A stretch of DNA of 64,000 nucleotides from Druceiella hillmani (Eukaryota; Arthropoda; Insecta; Lepidoptera; Hepialidae). The notes below the pieces were generated by a model that was given only the letters and a program-made list of their open reading frames with translations, had not been told where the DNA came from and did not search any database. Both the position numbers and the translations under genes were made by a program. The stretch is taken from assembly GCA_039881145.1 (NCBI GenBank), contig JAYKKI010000088.1, positions 248,001 to 312,000 on the forward strand. The letters are read 5' to 3'. This document shows, piece by piece, positions 24,901-39,900 of this stretch (the first letter of the stretch is position 1; each line of letters begins with the position of its first letter).

Positions 24901-27900
24901 ATTGATGATTGCTGGTCATCCAGTGAAGAAGAACCACTCAGCAATTTATTATACAAGTTATCGCAATAAAAGACAAAAGCAAAAAACAACCAGTCATCAG
25001 GTTGAAGATGATGCTCACAGATATCAATCAAATCTTGATTCAGATAATGAAATTATTATTAATGACATTAAGAACGTAGTTTCTGATGGTGAAGAGGAAT
25101 TGCCTATAAATGTAGATGATGAAAGTGACGTAAACTCTGATGAAGATGAGACAGACTGGAAGAAAGTAGATTTATTACAGCAAAATGATATTGAAAGTGA
25201 AGAATCGTTTAGATAGTAGTATTTGTCCAACATATTTTTTCTCCTAGTGTAACAGCTGTCATTGATGATGAACAATTGCTGACCAAACAAATTCATATGC
25301 AATGCAAGAGAGAACCAAAAATTGGACTGAAACTAATTCTTCTGAAATAAAAGCACTTTTGGACTACACTTAGCACTTTTTGCACCAAGAGACACAGTAT
25401 TGGTCTTCAAATCCATTTTATCATGTCGCAATGGTTGCTGATGTAATGTCTTTGAAAAGGTACAAAAAACTCATGACTTCACTTGAACGATAATTCAAAG
25501 GCACCAAAAAGAAATAATCCAGATTATGACAAACTATATAACTTGAGACCACTAATAGATTTATTGAATAAAAGATTTTCGGAAAAATGCACTGTATCTA
25601 AGACTCATGCCATGGTTGAATGCCTGATAAAATTTAAGGGAAGGTCAACGTTCAAACGGTATATGCCAATGAAACTGGTGAAACGTGGTTAAAAGACCTG
25701 GGCTCATGCAGATTCTTTATGGGCTATTTGTATGAATTCAATATTTATACAGGCAAGACCAACGACAGTTTGGTCGAAAAAGGCTTAGGGGAAAAGGTAG
25801 TGCTGCGTCTCACTGAAAATATTAGAGAACAAGGTCGCTACATGACATTGACTACTTTACATCGGTACATTTAATGGAGCAGCTACTAATGCACGGCATT
25901 TATAGTAACGGAACTGTTAGAAAAGACTGTATGGGGTTTTCAAAAATGGTATAAAAGAAAAATCTTGCAAAATATCACATGAAACGCGAGTTTCACATCA
26001 CACTGCATGTGTTTTGTGGAAGGACTCTAAGATCGTCTCAGTTGTGACCGTTACTTTTGATCCAAAGGAAAATGTTGAAGTAAAACGCATCCTGAAAAAT
26101 GGTTCAAAGGCCCTAGTAAAGTGTCCACTAGTAGTGGCAGAGTATACTAAAAGAATGGGCGGAGTTGATCGTTTTGACCAGATGAGGTCTCATTACAAAC
26201 TGGGTGTTTGGAAAAACGGTAGATAAGATTGTTCTTCTTTCTTGTAGAGGCTGCAATTGTAAACGCATTTATTTTACATAAAGCTATTCACAAAGACAAG
26301 AAGATCAAAATGAAATTCCGGGAAAGGCTTGCCTGTAGTTTCAGAGATAGGTACAGTTCAAGAAAAGAAACAGTGATTTGAACTGGAAGTGTACACGAAG
26401 ATCTGAATCAGAAAGCAAAAGCAAAGTTTGCCTACAGAAATTAGATACAACTAATAAGAAATAATCAAAATAAGAAAAAAGACCAACGGCGTTTGCACTG
26501 GCTAGAACAATTACCCACATTCAGAAGGTGCTATTTGTGCAGAACAAAAATCCGGAACAAGAGATCTCGAATCAAATATTCGAAATGTTTAGTCACTTTC
26601 TGTGCTACCCCTTGCTTTGCTAAATTCCACAAACCCTTATGTCTGATGCTGTAGCTGGAAACTTGACTCAGTATGAGTTTATTATTTAGAGATTATTAGT
26701 AACTACAAATTACAGATAGGTATAAGTTCGATCTCAAATGTTAATTTTGATCTCAAATTAGTATAATCCTTATGTGGAAATATGACAATTTCCGTTAATG
26801 TACTCTTGTTTTTGAATTGTTTTTTGTTTATATGGTTGTTTATTTGTATGTTAGTTTTGTTAAATTTGCGATAATACCTACTTTATTTAAGGATTTATGT
26901 TTTGTTTTTTAGCAAGCACTTGCTCATGTGATTTTTACCACAATATTATTCTAAATTTTTTCTATCTTCAAACTTAAAAATAAATCTAAACATAACGAAG
27001 ACTGACTTGTGCCTTAATTTGATAACATTTATACTTTATCTTCAATAAAAAATATTGCTATTTATAGCACAAAATCTGAGCAATGATAAAGGCCTCTGAA
27101 TACAACCTTTTTTAGGTGTTGGAATTTTATGTCATTTTCATAATGATTAAAGCATGTCCAGTCTATAGATTTACATTGGTTTGCTGCTTAACGAATTGTG
27201 TTCCTTTATTGTTGTGTCATAAATTCAGTCTCGAAGACATGAAAAATTGCTAAAGCACCTAAAAATTGAAAGGGGCATTTGAGCAAATGCGTTTATCGTT
27301 AAGTAAGTTGCATACAAATCATTTCATTTCTATAAGCCATGTTGTAAACCTGGAATGCAATCTCAAAGACAATTCTATTACAGTGATTACATTATATAAA
27401 TGTAATAAAACACAGCTGGAAATTATTAACAAATGTATTAACCATTAAACATTTTTAAAAAATCAGTATTGTGCTGGAAAAAGAAAGTATTTGATGACGG
27501 CAAACCCAGAAGTTATACTGCAAAACTAGGATAAAAGCAACAGTTAAAACTATGTCTGAGCAGGTTTAAAGTCAATTTTGCAAACAACAGATCCAAGATC
27601 TTGGGGGATAAAAAGTGCTCTGAGGATCATGTCACAGATTATTCATGAAAACCAGAAAACACAGGGCGAGAATTGATAATCACATTACAATAGATAAAAG
27701 CAAGCGATCACTTTATACACAAATATTCTGTTCCTACTGTGAAAAAAGTAGACGGTACATGTGCTCTCTGAAGCCGTTGAAACAATTTCAAGGATGGAAA
27801 CAGATCATGTCCCGGCTTTAATAATTGTCTCGTTAGGGTTACACAAAAAGCGTCATTCAATTACATTTTTATGAAGACAATGTGACAACAATAAGCACAG

Positions 27901-30900
27901 ATGGATTTTTCAGTATATTTAAGGACAAATAATATTTCATGATTTTTCTCAGTTTCAGTGTGATGCAACCCTGAATTAAATACAGATTAATCATTGAAGT
28001 GCAATCCCCTGGAAGTCTTGTTTTAAATTTCACAACAATATAAAGCATAAAGATTCTTTTACTAACAGTAGCAAACTTGAAGCTAGAACATGTGATTATG
28101 CGCTATGATCGACAAGTGGCCAGCTGCTAGCTGAATTGTATGAAAGTAAAGGGTAGTGCAAATAATATCATCTTCTTAACCACAAAATATACCTGCTCAT
28201 TAGGGAAAAAATGTATGACCAAGACAAAGGATAGTTCACTTAAAATATCAATTGCGCTTGAATCTTGGTAAAAATTATACAAACGAAATAGTGAAAAACT
28301 TGACTCACATTCTTTGAAAGCGCTACAACGAGTGTGAATGGATCGTCGTGCATGAGGGATGAGGCACGTCGGATGCGCTCTTTCTTCGCCAAAATAGTGT
28401 TGCCGCGTTGATACACTGGGATCTGTAAAAATAAATTAAAGTCATATTTCATTATTAATGCAGAATACTGCCTTGGTATTATTCTTGGATACCATCATTT
28501 GATAAATGCAGAAAATATTTACGTGAAAAAATATTTAATAACTAAACAAAATTTTAAAGCAACTTTTGTCACAAAAAGGAAACCATTAAAGAAACTCATG
28601 AGTTGCATAATATAAATTCATCTTTCAATAAAATGGATAGTTAAAGAGTTTCCAAATCAAGCCACTGTTGTACAGGTGATGTTGATCGAAGAGGATAGTA
28701 TTTGTAGTTATTGAATGCCACAGTTTATGTAACAAAATAGTTGAAGTTTGTGCAATTTTTAAAATGAAAACATCTTTAAAATCTATGCCAGATACATAGG
28801 AGGTAAGTGCGCCCAAATGAGTGACAGTTTCTGTAGAATTTAAATTACAAATTTCGTTAAGTCAATAAAAATAAGCATAATGCTCATCTCATTTTAAAGA
28901 GGAAGAATGCATGTTTTGATCAGTGCAGCTCTTAGATTCAGGCCATGTTTACGGTGGTGGACATCACAAACTGATAAAGTGAACCCACAAATTTCAACTT
29001 CTAGATTTAACATATGCCATTATCCAATCTGAGTGAATCAAGTGTTATTTTGAAGATGAGAGTATTTGTTAAAAAATTAAAAAGATGTGAGGCTGTGATT
29101 TTGAAAGTTTCAAACTTTATCATTTTCTTATAACCTTCGCGATATAAGAGGGTAACGTACAGCCAGAATAGCAAAAATGTGGCAAAAATGCATAAGGCAC
29201 AAAATTCCTAAAGGAATGACACTGAAAACCCCGGAACAAAACCCGAAGCCAAACGCAGTACTGCCGTAAACATAGACAACAGCATGCTCGGACAACAGGG
29301 GGTAATCAAATTGTCTTGTGCGTGCATGCTCGCACGGACAATTTGAATCTGAAGAGCCTGGATCAAGTGTAGATGTGTATTTTGTTGCTGTTGAAATGGG
29401 GAATCTATACAAAGATCGACATTTTCACAAAAATAATTGTAACAATTGAAATTTCTCTTGTTGTGTAAATAATCATCTTGAGTCTACTTACGAGGGGATG
29501 TTTTTAAGTTCGCGGAATGAAAAGGTAAGCCATTAGTAGAGGTGATTAACGAAATGATAGCTAATTAAGTAACTCATATTAGTATAAATACCAAGTTTTA
29601 TCATAATGGATCATTAGTCTTTGAACTATCCTCGAACAAACAACTCAATCTGGAAGAAAGTCTGAACTATGGAAAAAATCACGTACTACGCCGTTATGAA
29701 GTTCCTTACGGTAAGGAAAATCGGTTCAAATCATACTGAAAGAGATGGCATCCGTTTACGGAGACTCTTGCCCATGTAAAACCATGGTTTACAAGTGGCA
29801 TACTCTCTTTAAACAGGGTAGAGACTCACTTGAAGACGACCCATGCCCTAGTCGGCCGATCGAAATGACTACTCCAGAAATTATTGAAAAAGTTGAAAAA
29901 TTAGTATTGGAAGATGCCAGACTAAAGAAGAAACAGCTTGCAGAGATGGTTGGAGTATCGGATAAAAAATTCTCCATGATCATCTTGGCATGACAAAGGT
30001 CAGCGCAAGATTGGTCCCGAGAATGCTCACACTGCCTAAAAACAACGCCGTGTGGAATGCTCTCGCACGTTTTTGGACCTCTGCAGTGAAGACAAGGATG
30101 CACTATTGAGTTGAATTGTTACTGGAAACAACTTGGTTTCATCATTATGAACCCGAGTCCAAACAAGACTCAATGCAGTGGCACAAAAAAGGCACACTAC
30201 CACCCAAGAAGTTTAAGGTGTCACAGTCGGCTGGAAAAATCATGGTGACAGTTTTTTGGGGTTCAGAACCTGTTGACGGATTATAAAGATAAAGGTGTTT
30301 TCATATCCGGAGAATACTATGCGTCAATTCTAGAGAGGGGAAGAAGCAATCACAGAAAAAAGAAGGGGAAAATTGACCAAAGGTGTCCTGCTTTTGCACG
30401 ACAATGTTCACACGAGCCACGTTGCGCTGGCCGCCCTGCACAAGGTGGGTTTCAATATTTTGGAACACCCACCCACTGACCTGGCTCCCAGTGATTACTA
30501 TTTGTTCCCAAACCTTAGAAAAGAACTTTGTGGAAAGAAGTTTCAAGCGATGAAGAAGTGAAGGATGCAGTTTCAGCTTATTTTTCGGGCAAAGATGAAA
30601 CATTTTTTTATGAAGGTATACATAAGCTAATTGAAAGATCTGAAAAATGCATTAGGGTAGGTAGGGTAGGTATATATGGAAAAAGAAAAATAATTTTGTA
30701 TTTTTATTCTCACTCCTTATCCTCCATTCCGCGAACTTAAAAACGCCCCCTCGTATAAGTTAGTTGTAAAAAATTACCTAAAAGGATATTTCATTATGTA
30801 TTCACTGTGTTATACAGATTAGTTCCTGGGAAAGAAAGTGAGACATATGTTATCTCCAAGGAACAGTGATAATCTAACCTAGCATATAGGCTGCTTAGCT

Positions 30901-33900
30901 GACTTGGTTGATTCAAGTTAACGGATATAATTTCAACCGAAAGCTTTAATGAAAAAAAGTATCTAGAATTTTTTCAGAACTTTGCAAATGTGTCAAGGAG
31001 AGTGCATAATTTACAGTGTGGGCAACTCGAAGAGGAAGTGAAGTTATGGAGTGTGGAAAAGATAATCGTCTATTTCGCTCTCGATGGTTCTGTTTGTACA
31101 TGCATGAATGTGAAAAAAACTGACATAAGAATTATTTGTTATTACGAATTATTTGTATTTCATATAGTGAAGAGACAAAAAGTATCACTTTCTTGGCCAG
31201 CGTGAAAGTTGCTTTGGTTTCTCCGTTAAAGGGGATTCACAGATCTTTCAGCTAACAAAAGTGAAAATCACCAAATTTATTTGTGCGTGTTGTCACATCC
31301 AATCTTAAATGTCCATAATAAGAATGAAATTTTGACTAAATTAATTAAAATGACGTTCAACTCAGAATGTCAAGATCATGTTTTGTAAAAAGTAATACAG
31401 AATATTTGCGACATACTCTCAAGAAAATAGCTTGCTTCTTTTTAAACCATCCAATTATTATCTTATTTAGTAACCAGGTCTTACCAGTATACTGTCAAAA
31501 ATTCACAATTTAAGAAAAAGCTTCGCACATACCTTAGCCATATTGACTTTCTGTGTGTAATAGCCAGCTGCCTGATGTGGTTCGTAGCTGTCGCTGTCGT
31601 ACCAAAGTTCACCTGATTGTGCTCCAGGTAGATAAACGGAGACACTTGTTACACCCTGCTCCATCACAGGGCGCACTAAGAGTACGTCACCTGCAAAAGG
31701 TTTTGTGAATTTTTAAAATCACCCCACTGGACAGCTGGAGTATTTCAACCACTACAGAATGGGCAGAAAGCATACTATGTCGTGCTGCCCAATTTTGAAA
31801 GAAAATATAATAAAACAAATATGGTACAATCATTTTTTTACATCAATGAAAGTTTCAATGAAACTTTTAGCAAATATTTTTATTTTCTTTTAAATCTCGG
31901 AAAGATTTAGAAATCACATCCTTCATTAGAGATTCAACTTACCAAGTAAATATTGGTTATCCATGTCAAAGGTTTCTTTCTCTCCAGGATACTGCGCGAA
32001 TAGCGGCTGCATCACGGGAGTGCCCATTACGCTGTACTCGTAGAACAAGGTGTACCTACCAAAACAATACCAATGTACAGTCCGTTTATTTGTTTATGTA
32101 CATAAAACAAGGAATAGAAACAAAATTAAATCGGTTAAAACAGACAATAGATTTGAACTTCACAAGTACTGTTTAAAAATTCAGAACATTAAGTTTTTTT
32201 TTTAAATTTTTATTTATCTTTCGACATAGTCTCCTCAGAATTCAAAGTACTTACTCTAAAGATGTTCAAGTAATGTTTTGCTCCTTTAATAGATCAAACA
32301 GTCAAGTTCGTGGAAATAGCCCGTTAAATCTGTGAGAATTTCACTATCTGTCAAAAATCTCATTTTATTTTTTAAAATTGACAATTGGAACCTGACACTA
32401 GGAAAATACCCTCGATACCAAAAAAGTCTCATATCTCCTAAAATCCAGCCCTTCTACGCTCTAGTTCTTAGGTTTTTCTATCCCAATATAAGTCAATATT
32501 TGCATTCTAATCTTTTTGTCTTTTTAAAGTTTTCTAAGCGATTTATTTTATATTATAATATCAGTTTATGACATTGCTGCTGTAGCAATAAGTTGGCCAC
32601 ATGCATTGTGCATTTAAATTATCATATAAATAATTAAAAAGAAAGAATTAGAAAAGCTGCAGACAGAGAGTAGGTTCTATGTCCGCGTATTGCCAGAAGA
32701 CAGACGCCGAACAGAGGTCCACAACATCAACCTATGAGATTGCTGTAGTAGTAAGTCTGCCATGTGCATTAAAATGATCATATATATAAATAATTAAATA
32801 AAAAGGATTTAGAAAAACTGCAGACAGAGCGTACCAGAGGACAGATACCGAACAGAGGTGGTGTATATTTAATAAAAAACAATAAAGTTTTAAAAAATTA
32901 AACTTTAATTCTACTTTAAGAAAAAAAGAACTGAAATCTCACCAAAAACACTCACGCCAAATTGTCGTTGGACTCTTCAGTAAACAATAAAAATACTTGA
33001 AATATAAAACTATGCGATTCTACTTTCTCTATCAAGCTTAGAATTAAGTTTAATTTAGTAAAAAATAACATAAAAATTTTTTTATTTTCATTTTAAATTA
33101 TGTAACTTAAGGCGGGTCTCCTGAATCAAAAGTCGAACAAAACATGTTAGCAAAACACAACCATCTCCTGCAATAAATGAAAAGTCAACGCTCAATATTA
33201 GATAATTTTCCATTTGAACTAAAATGAATTCAGACAATGTTTCAAAGCAACGGCAGAATAAACATTTCCCTTCCCCCGCAGGCGAACGGGGGATGTTATT
33301 CATTCGTCTCGTATAACATAACATGTTTGCATGTTTTTGTTCGACGAAACATTTTGGCCAAGCCCCTATTTTGTTAGAGAAACATGTTAGGGCTCCTTTT
33401 TAACAAAAATATGGCTGCATTAGACCCGGCTTTATGCTATAATTATTATTTACATTTAAATGAATGCTGTGTTCATTTTGAGAAGACTAGCTGCCTAGCT
33501 AGGAGAATGTTATCCGAGACAATTACCTGCTATTTTCATCAACAAACGAATGCTACTGACTTGCTTTCTGTATATGTTATTATTTATGAATTCCAGAACT
33601 ATGGGTCTCGGATATTGTTGTCCCGGCAGGACACTTAAAATATGATTATAAATGCTGGATGTCTCTGGGAAGATTCGACTGACATAGTTTTGAAAATTTT
33701 ACTCTTCAAAATTCTTTTTTATCTGAAAGTCGTAACTCTACAATTTTTTTTATCAAAAATTGCAACTATTCAGCTTATTTAGTTAGTAAAATTTTTGGCT
33801 GTGTGAGACAGACAAGGGGACATCAAAATGATAAATAATGTGGAGAATGCAAGAAACATAGAGGTTGCTAAAATTTTCACAGTACCATAAGTGATAGAAA

Positions 33901-36900
33901 AAAGAATTTTTGGCGACATGTACAGACATAGTAAAAAGAACTTTTAACAACATATTTACAAATGATAGAAAGAAGACCTTTTGGCGACAGTGATAGAAAA
34001 AAGAACTTTTGGCGACATATTTACAAATGATAGAAAAAAGACCTTTTGGCGACAGTGATAGAAAAAAGAACTTTTGGCAACATATTTACAAATGATAGAA
34101 AGAAGACCTTTTGGCGACAGTGATAGAAAAAAGAACTTTTGGCAACATATTTACAAATGATAGAAAGAAGACCTTTTGGCGACAGTGATAGAAAAAAGAA
34201 CTTTTAGCAACATATTTACAAATGATAGAAAGAAGACCTTTTGGCGACAGTGATAGAAAAAAGAACTTTTGGCAACATATTTACAAATGATAGAAAGAAA
34301 ACCTTTTGGCGACAGTGATAGAAAAAAGAACTTTTAGCAACATATTTACAAATGATAGAAAGAAGACCTTTTGGCGACAGTGATAGAAAAAAAAACTTTT
34401 AGCAACATATTTACAAATGATAGAAAGAAGACCTTTTGGCGACAGTGATAGAAAAAAGAACTTTTGGCAACATATTTACAAATGATAGAAAGAAGACCTT
34501 TTGGCGACAGTGATAGAAAAAAGAACTTTTGGCAACATATTTACAAATGATAGAAAGAAGACCTTTTGGCGACAGTGATAGAAAAAAGAACTTTTGGCAA
34601 CATATTTACAAATGATAGAAAGAAGACCTTTTGGCGACAGTGATAGAAAAAAGAACTTTTGGCAACATATTTACAAATGATAGAAAGAAGACCTTTTGGC
34701 GACAGTGATAGAAAAAAGAACTTTTGGCAACATATTTACAAATGATAGAAAGAAGACCTTTTGGCGACAGTGATAGAAAAAAGAACTTTTGGCAACATAT
34801 TTACAAATGATAGAAAGAAGACCTTTTGGCGACAGTGATAGAAAAAAGAACTTTTGGCAACATATTTACAAATGATAGAAAGAAGACCTTTTGGTGACAG
34901 TGATAGAAAAAAGAACTTTTGGTAACATATTTACAAATGATAGAAAGAAGATCTTTGGCGACAGTGATAGAAAAAAGAACTTTTGGCAACATATTTACAA
35001 ATGATAGAAAGAAGACCTTTTGGCGACAGTGATAGAAAAAAGAACTTTTAGCAACATATTTACAAATGATAGAAAGAAGACCTTTTGGCGACAGTGATAG
35101 AAAAAAGAACTTTTAGTAACATATTTACAAATGATAGAAAGAAGACCTTTTGGCGACAGTGATAGAAAAAAGAACTTTTGGCAACATATTTACAAATGAT
35201 AGAAAGAAGACCTTTTGGCGACAGTGATAGAAAAAAGAACTTTTGGCAACATATTTACAAATGATAGAAAGAAGACCTTTTGGCGACAGTGATAGAAAAA
35301 AGAACTTTTAGCAACATATTTACAAATGATAGAAAGAAGACCTTTTGGCGACAGTGATAGAAAAAAGAACTTTTAGCAACATATTTACAAATGATAGAAA
35401 GAAGACCTTTTGGCGACAGTGATAGAAAAAAGAACTTTTGGCAACATATTTACAAATGATAGAAAGAAGACCTTTTGGCGACAGTGATAGAAAAAAGAAC
35501 TTTTGGCAACATATTTACAAATGATAGAAAGAAGACCTTTTGGCAACAGTGATAGAAAAAAGAACTTTTGGCAACATATTTACAAACGATAGAAAGAAGA
35601 CCTTTTGGCGACAGTGATAGAAAAAAGAACTTTTGGCAACATATTTACAAATGATAGAAAGAAGACCTTTTGGCGACAGTGATAGAAAAAAGAACTTTTG
35701 GCAACATATTTACAAACGATAGAAAGAAGACCTTTTGGCGACAGTGATAGAAAAAAGAACTTTTGGCAACATATTTACAAATGATAGAAAGAAGACCTTT
35801 TGGCGACAGTGATAGAAAAAAGAACTATTGGCAACATATTTACAAATGATAGAAAGAAGACCTTTTGGCGACAGTGATAGAAAAAAGAACTTTTGGCAAC
35901 ATATTTACAAATGATAGAAAGAAGACCTTTTGGCGACAGTGATAGAAAAAAGAACTTTTGGCAACATATTTACAAATGATAGAAAGAAGACCTTTTGGCG
36001 ACAGTGATAGAAAAAAGAACTTTTGGCGACATATTTACAAATGATAGAAAAAAGACCTTTTGGCGACAGTGATAGAAAATAGAACTTTTAGCGACATATT
36101 TCCAAATGATAGAAAAAAGACCTTTTGGCGACAGTGATAGAAAAAAGAACTTTTGGCGACATATTTCCAAATGATAGAAAAAAGACCTTTTGGCGACAGT
36201 GATAGAAAAAAGAACTTTTGGCGACATATTTACAAATGATAGAAAAAAGACCTTTTGGCGACAGTGATAGAAAAAAGAACTTTTGGCGACATATTTACAA
36301 ATGATAGAAAAAAGACCTTTTGGTGACAGTGATAGAAAAAAGAACTTTTGGCGACATATTTACAAATGATAGAAAAAAGACCTTTTGGCGACAGTGATAG
36401 AAAAAAGAACGTTTGGCGACATATTTACAAATATCAGTAACGATATTTTTGTTTTGAAGACATGGATAAAACACTTTTATTAAACATAATTTTATTGAAA
36501 TGAAATGTGAAAAAACAAGTGTTATTTATTCAAAATTTGACAAAACAGGTTTTACACTGATAGACAACAGTAATATTTACTTTGAAATACATGAGTCAAG
36601 GAATTTGTATGTGCACGATAGGAAATAGTAAACGTAACTGGATATAATGAGGTTATGTTAGGACACGAGATTAAATTTTTGAAAAACTAAACATTGTATT
36701 GTTTCCATAGATTACTAAAATTCTTTTATACAACAGGCTATATCATATTAACCATTATAAATAAATAATATAATAAGTACGCTATATACATTTACATGAA
36801 GAAATGACATTACGGCAACCAAGTGTTCAATTATTTACCACCTGATTTATTTACCTGGGCGCTGATGGCATGTTGCATATTCTTAGTTAAATGCCAAATT

Positions 36901-39900
36901 TACCAAAATCGAAATCTCATTCAAAATATATATTTACAAAATGTAATGTATATTGGTCAAAAATTGTAGAAAAAATGAGGCTGAGACAAAACAGACAGAT
37001 GACCATCAGATGGACATGACGAAGTCATAAAGGGTTCTTCTTTTTATTATGGATCTCTCTAAGAGGATGTAGTTTTTTGTAATAATTTAAAAACAATTAT
37101 ATTTTATCTTTGGATTCATATTTTTTTAAATTTTTTCCTTAAATTACTGACCTAAGCTACTATGCACTATTTAAGATTTTCTTCATTTTATTTATCAGTG
37201 CTGTCATATGACAATCTCATGTCACATTTGTTTATGAAATGAACTTTCTTTTTTGTAAAATGGGAAAAAATCATATTAAAAAATCAAACAATCTAGTGAT
37301 AATTGTGAAAAACAAAATTAATTAAATAAAAATTTTATGAAATAAATTGTTCTCTTTCTGGTAATATTTATTTATTTCGATATACGAAGTGTTTTTCACT
37401 CACATGTAATACTGTTACGTAAACATTTTCCGCTGATATTCCAATACAATTATTTCCCTTTAGCAAATTCATTCATTAAATGTAGATAAAAATAGCGGTT
37501 GCTATACTTTATGTAATACTCAAAACACACATCCGTACACAATCTATATGCAGGAGCTGTCTACTAAAATCAAATAAAACGTTGACCGAAAAAGTCAAAC
37601 GATTTATCACCTTTACAGAATATATCTATAAATCATTAAAAATAACCAATCAGGACTCTCGAGGCTTAGGTAACAGCAAATTTCTATTCAAGTTTCTGCA
37701 ATAAAAATCTCATAAAATGCTGTCGTAATGACACATACCAGAGCCACAGATGACTGTATCGTCGCCTAATAGCCTCCCGGAGGAGCTTCATGGTTTTTTC
37801 GTCGTAGAGCCATGGCTCGCGACGCCTCGTCTCGATGTGTGAGTGTGCACGGAAGAACGGTTGATAGGCGCCCGCCTGGAATCATCAATATTAAATTATT
37901 AAGTGGAGGAGACGCAGAGGAGGAAGACGTAATTGAAGTTTTGAAGTTATTTTTCATACAAGAAAAAGAAACCGATCATATTAATAAACAACAATGAATT
38001 ATCTTTATTCCAATTCATATTATCTTCAAAGCACCATAAACAAATTTGATATTTCTCCAACTGACGTTCTACACACAAGCGAGCGAGTGACGCGTGCGAT
38101 GTTTGAAAGCTACGGCAGATCCTGACATTTCCCTTCCCCACAGGCGAACGGGGAATGTTATCCATTCGTCTCGGATAACATGTGTGCATGTTTTTGTTCG
38201 ACAAAACACTTTCGCCATGCCCCTATTTTGTTAGAAAAACATGTTAGGGCTCGTTTCTAAGAAAAATATGGTCACAGCAGACCCGGCAAAAAATTCCAAA
38301 TAGAACCCTAGTTTTATATTAATGTTATCTATCTATCAGTCTGTTTGTCCAAAGCCTCTAGCTTTCAAAAAGAGCACGCTACGTATTTCAAATTTCGCTT
38401 GGACCCTAAATGTAATATACAAAACAACGTGTAATAATTTTAGATAATGCATCTACAATTTCGTTAAATTTGTTAAAATTTCATTAAAATGTTCATCGTC
38501 AAGGATAGAGATGTGAAATTAATCCTGGTGGGCAGAAAAATCAAGATCTGAATCTGTAAAAAATTCGGCGACTTCTTAGTCCATCATAGGCGTCCTTTCT
38601 TGTAAACAAATAGATCTACCAGTGCATGGGGTCTTAGTAAATTATTTCTCGCGTAAATAAGCAATAGAAACATAACTTCAAGTTCAAAAATGTATAACAA
38701 ACAATTCGAAATAAATTGGCCAGCTCGAAGACGATAAGTGCATTGAATGACAATAAAAATAACAGACATCTTAAGGCCACCACCATTATTGTAAACTTGC
38801 ACCTCGCTTAAATGGCCAATGGTAAAAAACAAATCAAATACACGGTGCTAGTGAAATAAACCATAAATGTTTGCTTAAACTCACCATGCGATATCGAATG
38901 GTCGGCCACTATTTGAAAATGCCGGACCACGCAATATTGCACGAACAGAATGTGGGAAACCGACCATCAAAGAAGTTGAATTTCAATCTATTATTTGTGA
39001 GTTTTATTTTAAAAACAGCTAAACCTAAAAATTACTAAAAAGTGTTAAATGCTAAATTTACCAAAATCTAAATTCTCATCCAAAATATATGTTTACAAAA
39101 TGTAATTCATATGGCTCTAAAACTGTAGAAAGAATGAGGCTGGGACAAATCAGACAGATGGCCATCAGATGGACATGACGAAGTCATAAGCGTTCTTCTT
39201 TTTATTATGGATCTCTCTAACAAGATGTGGTTTTTTTATCATAATTTAAAAACAACTATGGACTTTGGACGATCTTTGGACTCACATTTTTTTTTATTTA
39301 TTCCTCAAAATATTGACCTAAGCTTTCTTCATTTTATTTATCAGTGCTGTCATGTAACAATCTCATAAGTCACATTTGTTCATAAAATGAACTTTATTTT
39401 TTGTAAAATGGGAAAAAATCATATTAAAAAATCAAACAATCTAGTGATAATTGTGAAAAACAAAATTAATGAAATAAATATTTCATGAAAGAAATTGTTT
39501 TCTTTCCTGTAATGTTTATTTATTTTGATACACGAAGTTATCATGTTACGGTGACTTTACGGTCTTCCACTCTCGTGATTGTAATTCTGTTACGTAAACA
39601 TTCTGCAGATATTCCGTAGCAATCGTTTTCCTTTGGTGCATTCCCTCTACGTTCAATTCATTAAATGTAGATAAAAATAGCAATTGCTATGCTATCACTT
39701 TATATAATACGCAAAACACACATCCGTACACAATCTATATGCACTTTCGTAAAGCTATATTGGCAATTTATAAAGTCTTCGAAAACAATCTTCACAAACA
39801 TTTCGCAGCAACTACACACACACATACCTGATACCACCTCGTCATTAGATCTGCCTCTGGGTTGCTGAAAAAGCCTCCAACATCCGACCCGCAGAAACTG

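Noticed and set aside
28625..28816. 63-residue minus-strand frame
   Set aside because: No family resemblance, no acceptor or donor fitting the host gene, and stops just upstream.
29789..30103. Minus-strand frame rich in Ser and Cys
   Set aside because: Antisense shadow of the mariner transposase relic.
34801..36227. Minus-strand open frames with repeating [17 protein letters not shown] peptides
   Set aside because: They are translations of the 65-bp satellite. The unit length is not a multiple of three, so they cycle through frames and have no coding support.
37812..37997. Plus-strand frame [20 protein letters not shown]
   Set aside because: It is the antisense shadow of part A exon 9.
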